From Stieleria sp. JC731 (GTDB taxonomy: Bacteria; Planctomycetota; Planctomycetia; Pirellulales; Pirellulaceae), in NCBI RefSeq assembly GCF_020966635.1, contig NZ_JAJKFQ010000011.1:310001-374000 (forward strand): a stretch of 64,000 nucleotides of DNA, written 5' to 3'. Position 1 is the first letter of the stretch. Each line of letters opens with the position of its first letter. Positions 16,998-24,875 of this stretch are shown here, in pieces. A program made the translations under genes and the position numbers. A model generated the notes under the pieces. It had not been told where the DNA came from and did no database searches. It worked only from the letters and a program-made list of their open reading frames with translations.

Positions 16998-18596
16998 ATG
17001 ACAATTGCGACGTTCTTTTTGTTTACCGCTTTAGTGGCGGTCGCGACTTGGTTTGTGACCCGTGGCGGTGGTGAAGCGACAGATGAAGGCTACTTTCTAG
17101 CGGGGCGTTCGTTGACGGGCGTCTTTATCGCCGGATCGCTGCTTCTAACGAACCTGTCAACGGAGCAGTTGATCGGATTGAATGCCGCGGCATTCGACGA
17201 GGGCTTGTCGGTGATGGCTTGGGAAGTCGTCGCCGGGATTTCGCTGGTCGCGTTGGCATTGGTTTTCTTACCCCGCTATCTGAAGTCCGGTATCGCCACG
17301 ATTCCGCAGTTCTTTCAAAACCGGTACGGCAATGGCGTGCAAATCTTGACCACGGGTATTTTCGTGGTCGCATACATGCTGATTCTGTTGCCGTTCGTGC
17401 TTTACCTCGGTGCCCGCGGATTGTCGGGCATGTTGCAGCTTGAAACACAGCTTGGGCTTTCAGAAATCCAAACGCTGTGGACCGTGATCATTTTCATCGC
17501 CGTAGTTGGCGGTGGTTATGCGATCTGGGGTGGACTGAAGGCCGTTGCCGTTTCGGATACCTTCAACGGTGCTGGACTGTTAGTCGGCGGTTTGCTGATC
17601 ACCTATTTTACGATGAACAAGGTCGCCGACGGTGGCAGCTTTTTCTCCGCCTTCACCAAGATTGCCGAGCATAATCCTGACTCGTTTCGATCGCTTGGGA
17701 CGCTACAGGAAGACGTTTCTTGGCCAACGCTGTTTACCGGCGTGTTGTTGCTGAACTTCTTTTATTGGTCGACGAACCAGCAAATTATTCAGCGAACCTT
17801 CGGCGCAAAGAACTTGGCTGAGGGACAGAAAGGCGTTCTGTTGGCTGCGTTTTTCAAAATCTGTGCGCCACTGATTTTGGTACTTCCCGGTATTGCAGCG
17901 GCTTACTTGGTACAAACCGATCCGGAATTCGCTGAAGCGGTCAACGGAAAAGCTGACAAGGCGTACGGGGCGTTGGTTGCAAGCGTTCTTCCCGAAGCAC
18001 TTGGCGGGTTCTTCGCGGCGGTCGTTGTCGGTTCGATCCTTTCAACATTCAACTCTGTATTGAACAGTAGCGCAACGCTGTTCTCGCTGGATATCTACAA
18101 GCACCACTTGAAGCCGGATGCCAGCACCCGCTCGGTTGTGATCTCGGGACAGATTTGTAGCTTCGTGGTCGGAACCATCGCGGTCATTTTGGCGCCGACT
18201 TTGTTCTATGGTCGTGAAGAGATCTTTGGGTATTTTCAAAAGCTCAATGGCGTCTACTTCATTCCAATTCTTGCGATCATGTTGGTCGGATTGTTGAACA
18301 AGCGAGCCGATGGGATGTCTGCTTTGACGACCTTGGTGGTCGGTTTGATCGTGATGGCGATCGGAACGTTTTGGGAAATCAAGTTGTTCGGGTCCGGGTA
18401 CCACTTCATGGCCGCCGTCTTCATCGGTCTGGTCACTCTACAGCTGACGCTCAGTGCGTTGGGGCTCCGACGTGATACGCCGTACGAGCAGCGTGACGTC
18501 GGCGCTGTCGATTTGACTCCTTGGAAAGCTGCTCCGTTTGTTGGGGGTGGATTAATTCTCTTTGCCGTGGGCGTTTACGCGTTCTTCGCGCTGTAG
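16998..18596 (+). CDS. Sodium:solute symporter (SSS family)
   Basis: This 532-residue protein has about 13-14 hydrophobic segments and SSS family features: YFLAGRSLTGVFIAGSLLL near the start, NLSTEQLIGLNAAAF, the sodium-site region around GGGYAIWGGLKAVAVSD, and SILSTFNSVLNSSATLFS in the second half. These proteins use the sodium gradient to take up sugars, inositol, amino or organic acids. Resemblance is closest to the sugar/inositol side of the family (SGLT-like), which would suit the neighbouring Gfo/Idh/MocA enzyme. The use of sodium would also fit a marine host. Substrate is inferred only. Confidence 0.9.
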   Translation: MTIATFFLFTALVAVATWFVTRGGGEATDEGYFLAGRSLTGVFIAGSLLLTNLSTEQLIGLNAAAFDEGLSVMAWEVVAGISLVALALVFLPRYLKSGIATIPQFFQNRYGNGVQILTTGIFVVAYMLILLPFVLYLGARGLSGMLQLETQLGLSEIQTLWTVIIFIAVVGGGYAIWGGLKAVAVSDTFNGAGLLVGGLLITYFTMNKVADGGSFFSAFTKIAEHNPDSFRSLGTLQEDVSWPTLFTGVLLLNFFYWSTNQQIIQRTFGAKNLAEGQKGVLLAAFFKICAPLILVLPGIAAAYLVQTDPEFAEAVNGKADKAYGALVASVLPEALGGFFAAVVVGSILSTFNSVLNSSATLFSLDIYKHHLKPDASTRSVVISGQICSFVVGTIAVILAPTLFYGREEIFGYFQKLNGVYFIPILAIMLVGLLNKRADGMSALTTLVVGLIVMAIGTFWEIKLFGSGYHFMAAVFIGLVTLQLTLSALGLRRDTPYEQRDVGAVDLTPWKAAPFVGGGLILFAVGVYAFFAL

Positions 18597-19129
18597 TCCG
18601 ACATTGCAGCAACATTGGTGTCTTCGTCGCGGCTTCAGGTCCGTTTCGATACCAATAAAACCAATTTTCACAACACCCAGACGAACCATCGCCTGGGTGT
18701 TGTCGTTTGGCGTACTGTGGTGGTTTTTTGGCCTTCTGCTGTGGTCTCGAAATGGCCATCTAGGGTGTGCTTTCCATTGTCGATTTAGCTTCAAAAGGCT
18801 TTATCGGGTCTTAATGGATTTGTCGGTGAAATCACTGAACAGTAGCACTGATGGGTTGTATATACTTCGCCTTGTACTTGACGGATTGTCGCGGGAGAGA
18901 TGTCCCGGCCAGAGTGTGGACTGATGTGCAGTGGGAAGCCAATTTAGGTGAAATTTCCCTTCACAGTCTGAACGCAGGGCATCGCGCGTCCGATTGAGTA
19001 CCGGTTACAGAAGCTATCAGCCAATCACTTCGTTTAGCCTGAGACGCGATGGACGCCCCTCCAGAAGAACCGTTTGTGGATCCGTCCGGTGAAACGCCCG
19101 TTCGCCCAGCTAGGGAGGGCGAGACGCGG
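18597..19129. other. Intergenic stretch between symporter and kinase-ATPase
   Basis: Apart from the hairpin at 18670-18703, nothing recognisable is seen in these 530 bases. The right part should hold the promoter of the kinase-ATPase gene. An AGGGAGGG sequence at 19112-19119 lies ten bases before the chosen kinase start. Confidence 0.45.
18670..18703 (+). terminator. Terminator-like hairpin after the symporter gene
   Basis: An 11-base perfect inverted repeat (ACAACACCCAG / CTGGGTGTTGT) encloses a 12-base loop about 75 bases after the stop codon. No clear U-run follows, so it may stop transcription with help or only protect the transcript end. Confidence 0.5.
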
Positions 19130-22100
19130 ATGTGTAACGCGTTGGAAACCAACATGATCTCGCCACTTGAGGCGGGACAACGTTTTGGTGAATTCGAAAT
19201 CCGCGAATTGCTCGGACGTGGCAAAGCGGGTTTCGTCTATTCGGCGCTCGATCTACTGTCAAAGCGACGCTGTGCACTAAAGCTGCTCTGCCGCATGTCG
19301 TCGCACGACCTCTATCGCAACAAGCTCGGTTTTCGTCGGATGTCTCCGTTTCGGCACCCGAGTCTGATGCGGACCGACCGTATTGAGATCATCGAAGATT
19401 ACACCGTTCTGACGATGGAGGAGATCGACGGCGAGACCTTGTATGCATATGCCCGTCGGCTCCGTACAGAGCCTTCACAGGTGGCGTACAAAAAACTGCA
19501 CTCGTTGTTGCACGACTATGCCTCGGGTCTTGCGGTGATGCACTTCGGTGGGCTGGTCCACCGCGATCTAAAGCCAACGAACTTGATGGTTCGCGAAAAC
19601 GGGAATGGGGTCATTGTCGATTATGGCTTGGTTGCCAATTGCGATCCCGAAACCGATCCGTCTGGGCTGCGACCCTACATCGCGGGAACGCCACGATATT
19701 TCTCACCGGAAGCACTTTGGGAGCAGAGCTACACACCGGCGGGCGATGTTTTCAGTCTCGGTCTGGTGATGCTTGATTGCCTGAACGAAGTCGCGGGCAA
19801 CGACCAATGGCTACGCCGCGGTGATTTTGCCGATTGGGTTCGCGATGAAGACGAAGAAACCATTGCAAACGCGATATCCGAAATGGACAAGGAGATTCCA
19901 CCGGTATTACGGATGGCGATCGCCGGGATGTTGTCGGCGGATCGATCACGTCGACCGTCGTCACTTGAAGTCGTCTCGATGACTCGGGTAGGTGACGACC
20001 CGATCCGGTTCAGGACGTTGCACCATCTCTTTGGACGAGAGCAGGAACTGGAACAGTGCAACAATTTCATTCGTGACATCTACCGCGGGAGAACCGGACG
20101 GCTGCACGTCTATGGTGTTGCGGGTGCCGGAAAAACTCGGCTGCTTGATGAAATCGAACGTCAGCTGCGGCAAAACCACTGGGGCCAGGTTTTTCGCGTG
20201 CGTTGCCGATCGCGAGAAAACCAAACATTGCAGGTGATCGATCAGCTTGCCGATCAAGTCGCTCAGCGATATTCGCAGCGTGACCGTGAGCGGATCACGC
20301 TGGATGCGGTCAGCGCTTCCATTCTGAAGAAATCATTTCCTCAGCTGAAGCACGTCATCGCCGAAGACATCTACGAGGTTCCTGCTTCGTTTGATGGAAA
20401 GCCACAGCGTTTAGACGCGTTGACCGCGGCGATTCGACTGAGCCGTGAACTTCGCAAAGTCGGTCCGCTATTCATCATCATCGATGATGTTCAATGGTCT
20501 GATCATGACAGCCACACCATGTGGGACGCTTTGCTGTCGGACGATTCAGGTTATTTGGCGATCATCACGTCGTCTCGCGATGCCGAGACAAAGATTCGGT
20601 ATCCTGCTGATGAGCGTGTCCACATCGGTCAACTGCCTCACGATTCAGCGTTCGCGTTTTTGCAAACCGCGGCAACACGGTGGGGTGCGAATATCAATGC
20701 GGCTGGTCTTGAGGAGTTGGTTGACATTTCCAAATGCAATGCGTTTCGCTTGCATGAGCTTGCCGAAGAGTTCCGACCCGGTGGGATGTTGCACCGCGTT
20801 GCTGATTCGGACGATTCGTCAATTTCAAACCTCGACGAAGTCGATCGCTTCTGGCGAAATCGTTTTGACAAGTTGACCAACGAAGCGAAGTCGATTCTTG
20901 CGTTTATCGTCGCCGCAAACGCGCCCGTGTCGATTTCTGAATTGGCTGACCTAACTGGGGTGGGCGACCAGGTCGATATTTCGGTTTTTGAACTCGTGCG
21001 GCAGCGTTTGGCTGTGGATGACGCGTCAGGCGCAGAGTGCGTGACGGTGGTTCACGACAAGATTGCAGACGGTTTGATCGAGAATCTGGATCCGGCCGAA
21101 TTGGAACGCGCCCACCTAGCGTGGGCTGAGCTGCTGAAAAAGCAAAATCGACCTCGTGACTTTGCCGCACGAATCGCCTCGCACCTGTATTCTGCCAAAC
21201 AGGATGGTGCCGCTTTACCATTCGCAATATTGGCCGCCGAAAATGCCGATCGGGCTTTCATGAAGTCCGAGGCTGGCGAATGGCATGAAAAGGTATTGAA
21301 GCAAGTTGCCGGCAAAGCTCGCTTAAAGCATTTGCGGGATGCGGCACGATGTTTCCAGGAAGCCGACTTACCGGAGCGAGCCGCTCCTTACTATGAAATA
21401 CTGTCGCAAACGGAAAACGACGAAGACGAAAAGCGACGATTGAAAGCGACGGCAACTCAGTTGCTTGTCCGAAGCGGGCGTCTTGATCAGGCGCGACCGC
21501 TAATCCAGGATCTGTCGGCCGAACTTGCAATCCTGCCAAGACGCAAGGTCGCGATGTCTACTTATCGGTCAGGACTTGAGCAGCTAAACACACAGTTGGC
21601 AAAATTCGATTTCGTCGCCCTTCGAGACGAATTGATCGCCGATGAACCGCCGACGCGGCCTGCAAATGCGGCGACTGCGATGGCGTTTTGTAGCGACGCG
21701 ACCCGATCAATGGCGTTCTTGGATTTTCAAGGCACGATCCAGTTGATGGCCCACGGAGCAAAGCTCGCACTGCAAAGCGGCAGCAATGCAGACCGTCTCC
21801 ATTTCGGAATTCGATCGAATGTTTGGAATGGACTGTTGGCCGGGCGTGACCATGACGCGATCAAACAGTCGCGTGAATACTTAGAAGAAATGGTCGGCCA
21901 CATGGAGCACTTTCCGCCGGGGCAGATGACCGGCGATGCTTGGTCAGGATTGGCATTTCTGCGTTTAATTTCGATGCAGTGGAAAGTCGTGCCGCAAGCG
22001 GTTGACCAGTGCATCGCAGATTTCGGTAATGATTCCCGCCGCCTCGGCTTCGAAGCCACTCATACCCGTTGGTTGAAACTTTGGGCTGACTGGCATTTGG

Positions 22101-22870
22101 GAAATTGGGATTCGCTTCGAATCAATGCCAACGATATGGCTGATGACGCCGACCGGCGTAATGACAACTACCAACGCTTTGTTGCCACATCAGGCTTTTC
22201 AGGCAATGGCTTTCTGGTCGACGGAAACATGCAGCGTCTCGCTCAACTCAGTGGTGAGCACTGCAGCATTGTTAGCGATACCGGATGCACTGAACTGATT
22301 CACATATTCCAATGGATCAACTCTGCTCAGGTCTACTTGTATCAAGGCGAGTTTTCAACCGCAGGACGTGTTGTCCGCAAGATGCATCGGGAGTTAGGTC
22401 GGTCTCCGATCCGCCGGATCAATCTGCTGCAGATCGTCGCTGACTATATGCTTTGCCTGACATCTTTGCATCAACGCCAAGAGGCAGCGTTATGTGGGAA
22501 AAGCGGAGCATCATCCTCTGGGGACCCCACAAGCGATCCTGCCATCGTACGCAATGCGATTCGTCGACTGTGCCAGCAGCCGTTTGATTTCTCCAAAATG
22601 CTTGGGGCCCTAATGAGAGGCGTAGAGCGGCGGATCAGCGGAAATGCAAAGTCTGCGAAGAAAGCTTTCCAAGACGCTGCGGATATCGCAACACTGCATT
22701 CACTGACCCCTTATCGCTTGGCTGCTGAGGACGGTTTGCTGAGCCTGCAGCAGGACGTCGATCGAGATTCGCTGCGACAGTTCATGCTGACGAACCGGGT
22801 CAAGGACCCGACAAAGCTCGAACGGCTTTACACCGTCGGATTGCCAAATCTCCCAGACTCGATCGTTTAG
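19130..22870 (+). CDS. Serine/threonine kinase fused to AAA ATPase (PknK/MalT-like signalling protein)
   Basis: From the ATG at 19130, backed by AGGGAGGG upstream, the protein has 1246 residues; an upstream in-frame ATG at 19049 exists. The kinase domain (about residues 19-282) shows the glycine loop LGRGKAGFV, the lysine in CALKLL, HRDLKPTN near 143, DYG (not DFG) near 163 and a GTPRYFSPE activation segment. An ATPase module follows: LFGREQELEQ near 300, Walker A GVAGAGKT near 330 and Walker B LFIIIDDVQWSD near 447. The last 550 residues are helical, with TPR-like repeats. There is no signal peptide, so it acts in the cytoplasm. It resembles PknK and other ATPase-coupled kinases, in which the ATPase/TPR part senses a ligand or partner. 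No regulator gene is adjacent. Confidence 0.92.
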   Translation: MCNALETNMISPLEAGQRFGEFEIRELLGRGKAGFVYSALDLLSKRRCALKLLCRMSSHDLYRNKLGFRRMSPFRHPSLMRTDRIEIIEDYTVLTMEEIDGETLYAYARRLRTEPSQVAYKKLHSLLHDYASGLAVMHFGGLVHRDLKPTNLMVRENGNGVIVDYGLVANCDPETDPSGLRPYIAGTPRYFSPEALWEQSYTPAGDVFSLGLVMLDCLNEVAGNDQWLRRGDFADWVRDEDEETIANAISEMDKEIPPVLRMAIAGMLSADRSRRPSSLEVVSMTRVGDDPIRFRTLHHLFGREQELEQCNNFIRDIYRGRTGRLHVYGVAGAGKTRLLDEIERQLRQNHWGQVFRVRCRSRENQTLQVIDQLADQVAQRYSQRDRERITLDAVSASILKKSFPQLKHVIAEDIYEVPASFDGKPQRLDALTAAIRLSRELRKVGPLFIIIDDVQWSDHDSHTMWDALLSDDSGYLAIITSSRDAETKIRYPADERVHIGQLPHDSAFAFLQTAATRWGANINAAGLEELVDISKCNAFRLHELAEEFRPGGMLHRVADSDDSSISNLDEVDRFWRNRFDKLTNEAKSILAFIVAANAPVSISELADLTGVGDQVDISVFELVRQRLAVDDASGAECVTVVHDKIADGLIENLDPAELERAHLAWAELLKKQNRPRDFAARIASHLYSAKQDGAALPFAILAAENADRAFMKSEAGEWHEKVLKQVAGKARLKHLRDAARCFQEADLPERAAPYYEILSQTENDEDEKRRLKATATQLLVRSGRLDQARPLIQDLSAELAILPRRKVAMSTYRSGLEQLNTQLAKFDFVALRDELIADEPPTRPANAATAMAFCSDATRSMAFLDFQGTIQLMAHGAKLALQSGSNADRLHFGIRSNVWNGLLAGRDHDAIKQSREYLEEMVGHMEHFPPGQMTGDAWSGLAFLRLISMQWKVVPQAVDQCIADFGNDSRRLGFEATHTRWLKLWADWHLGNWDSLRINANDMADDADRRNDNYQRFVATSGFSGNGFLVDGNMQRLAQLSGEHCSIVSDTGCTELIHIFQWINSAQVYLYQGEFSTAGRVVRKMHRELGRSPIRRINLLQIVADYMLCLTSLHQRQEAALCGKSGASSSGDPTSDPAIVRNAIRRLCQQPFDFSKMLGALMRGVERRISGNAKSAKKAFQDAADIATLHSLTPYRLAAEDGLLSLQQDVDRDSLRQFMLTNRVKDPTKLERLYTVGLPNLPDSIV

Positions 22871-22967
22871 TCTATTGAATAGCTCTTTTGGCTGTTCCGC
22901 TGATCCCGATCACACATCGGGATCGTGTCGGTGCCCCGACCCAATAGAGACGCTTACCAAACAAAAA

Positions 22968-22997
22968 AAGAGCGTACCGATAACTCGGTACGCTCTT
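22968..22997 (-). terminator. Strong bidirectional intrinsic terminator
   Basis: A 13-base perfect stem (AAGAGCGTACCGA / TCGGTACGCTCTT) with a TAAC loop. On the minus strand it is followed by seven or more U residues, and on the plus strand by a short UUU, so it can end both the Cys-rich outer-membrane gene and the kinase-ATPase gene. Confidence 0.85.
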
Positions 22998-23040
22998 TCA
23001 ATCGGAAGGAGCGATGGGCGACGCTTGCCTATTGGATTGA

Positions 23041-23064
23041 CCGAGAGTGAATCGTCACTCTCGG
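23041..23064. terminator. Second hairpin in the convergent region
   Basis: A 10-base perfect stem (CCGAGAGTGA / TCACTCTCGG) with an ATCG loop, followed on the plus strand by CGATTTATTAG. It may act as a backup terminator. Confidence 0.5.
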
Positions 23065-23173
23065 CGATTTATTAGGCCCAATTCAAGTCCATCCGATAAG
23101 TTGAACATCGGCAGGACTTGATCGAGCGAATTTACTCGCGGCTTGTCAGATGAATCTCTGAAGCCAGTTTTCG

Positions 23174-23208
23174 TTCACATCACCACCGCTTGGCGATCGT
23201 GATGTGAA
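23174..23208. terminator. Third hairpin in the convergent region
   Basis: A 10-base perfect inverted repeat (TTCACATCAC / GTGATGTGAA) around a 15-base loop, 40 bases past the stop of the leftward gene. There is no clear U-run. It could be a backup terminator or a protein-binding dyad. Confidence 0.35.
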
Positions 23209-23247
23209 TCGTCTCATTTCTGGCGAACGTCTTTCACCAAACCATTC

Positions 23248-24327
23248 TTAGTAGCGATAGATCGCTTCGATTTGCAGGCGACCTTCGATCACGTCTTTGA
23301 ACTCAGTCAGTGGGAATTCATACGCGATGCCGTATTCGGTCGAGCATTTAGGTTTGCACTTCAAACCGACCGACTGTGTTACCAAGTCATTTCCGGTAAC
23401 ATCGCTGACAGACAAGTTGAATAGGTCTTGTCCGGCAACACCAAGTGCAGCACCATTGTCAGCGCTGTCGGTCCAGTGCCACCAAGCAAGTTCAGTCAGC
23501 AGGTAAACCGTGTCGGTGACTTTGACGTCAAAGTGGTTTGACCAGTGGACTGATTCACATTGAACGTTTCCGTCAGCGGGTGTTCGCCAACCGAAGGCGG
23601 ACATCCAGTGTGCGTTACCGTCCAGCAGGCGTTGCCCGCCGGTGGCAAACAGGTGGAATTCGCCGTCACCGATGTCTTGCAACGCGTCTTGGCTGCCGAT
23701 CGGGATTTCGTATGTACCACCAACCGATAGCAGAGTGCCGCTTTGGGCGTCACGCAGAAGGTTGTATTTCAGACCGGCGGTGACCGAAGCCCAGCCGTCG
23801 TCCAAAAGTGTGTCCAGTGCCCCGTCGGTGTTATCAAAGATGTATCCATCTTTAACACCAATCAAGCTCAAACGCTCTGTCAATGCGACTCGGAACTGCA
23901 TCGCCAACAGTTGGATCGATCCACCTGCGGGAATGTTGTTGCCGATCGTTGATGGAACCCAGTGATTGACAAAAATCGGACGGATTTCTGTCAACGTTCG
24001 GGGATCTTCAAAATGAACAAAGTTGATCATTGGGCTGACGAAGTCGTCAAAGCAATGATCGGTAGGCTTGATGAACTGGGTTAGCAGTCCATCGCCAAGT
24101 GATGGCAGGCAAGCCGCATCACATCCGGAATCGCAGCCGCCCCAAGCGTCGCAGGCCGCAAGTGGCCCACAGCCGCTGTCGCAACCTGTTGCGTCACAGC
24201 ATTCCGAAGAGTCACAACCGCCGCTGAGTAGTCCCAAGCCAGCAGCCTCTGCGGCAGGCGCGGCACCCGTGGCAACAGCGATTGCCAAGACTAGTTTTTG
24301 TAGTTTTTCTCGTACCGTTGATCTCAT
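23248..24327 (-). CDS. Outer-membrane-like exported protein with Cys-rich N-terminal segment
   Basis: The chosen ATG at 24327 has a GGAGG site seven bases upstream and yields 359 residues with a signal peptide (LVLAIAVATGAAPAAEAAG). The first 45 mature residues contain about a dozen cysteines in CDSGC-like repeats and then SLGDGLLTQF. The rest alternates polar and hydrophobic residues in short strands with many aromatic residues and ends in aromatic-rich YRY, as in beta-barrel proteins. The protein is not assigned to a named family; short blocks such as VGGTYEIPIGSQ and SAFGWRTP recall planctomycete transporter-like barrels. The cysteines could form disulfides or bind metal at the cell surface. 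Confidence 0.8.
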   Translation of the reverse strand: MRSTVREKLQKLVLAIAVATGAAPAAEAAGLGLLSGGCDSSECCDATGCDSGCGPLAACDAWGGCDSGCDAACLPSLGDGLLTQFIKPTDHCFDDFVSPMINFVHFEDPRTLTEIRPIFVNHWVPSTIGNNIPAGGSIQLLAMQFRVALTERLSLIGVKDGYIFDNTDGALDTLLDDGWASVTAGLKYNLLRDAQSGTLLSVGGTYEIPIGSQDALQDIGDGEFHLFATGGQRLLDGNAHWMSAFGWRTPADGNVQCESVHWSNHFDVKVTDTVYLLTELAWWHWTDSADNGAALGVAGQDLFNLSVSDVTGNDLVTQSVGLKCKPKCSTEYGIAYEFPLTEFKDVIEGRLQIEAIYRY

Positions 24328-24875
24328 CTTATCGCCTCCGTGTGATCGGTTCGGTGTTGCTTTCCATTCGGAACCGCACACCGACAAACAGAAGCGAAAA
24401 CGTAAGTCGTGTACAAACCTCCCCACTGTCAAAGCTTGACAGCACCAGACTTAAAATCGCTAAGCATTCACACCACCCTAGGGAAGCCCCATCGATGATT
24501 GACTGCAAGCGGGCGGACAAGCGTGACGTATCAGCACAACCGGTAAGGAAGCGAAGTCTGAAAGGGGGACACGCGGCAAAACCGAGGGGAACCTGCCACG
24601 CGAATTTTGGTGACGATTTTCAGACTTTGTGTCGCTGGGATCGTTTTCACGGATCAATTTGAGCCCTAGCAAATTAGGAAGCAGTTGTTCATGACATTCG
24701 CTGTGACAATCGGGCACGCCGCCTTTGACGCAGTTTTATGAACCAAATGGGCTGTCGGGGGCATTGGCAAGACCGTTCGGGTGGAACCTTTTCGAATCGG
24801 TCTTGCGACGGTTCGGCGACGCTTTCTACCCTGCCACCGTATTTTGCTAATTCTCCATACCGAGATGATTGCGCC
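24328..24875. other. Divergent intergenic region
   Basis: About 550 bases between the leftward Cys-rich gene and the rightward dehydrogenase gene. Both promoters should lie here. The frame of the rightward gene extends back to 24738 but the extra residues look unlike protein. No RNA gene or clear operator was recognised. Confidence 0.45.
24335..24339 (-). promoter_or_regulatory. Shine-Dalgarno GGAGG deciding the start at 24327
   Basis: GGAGG on the minus strand ends seven bases before the ATG. It argues against the longer frame starting at 24432, whose extra residues would hide the signal peptide. Confidence 0.75.

Larger units (their letters stand above)
22871..23247. other. Convergent intergenic region with three hairpins
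   Basis: The region separates two converging genes. It holds three inverted repeats, listed separately (22968-22997, 23041-23064, 23174-23208). No coding frame is supported. Confidence 0.6.

Noticed and set aside
24738-24875. Upstream extension of the dehydrogenase fusion
   Set aside because: The extra 46 residues contain no signal-like segment and would displace the signal peptide; the ATG at 24876 fits better.
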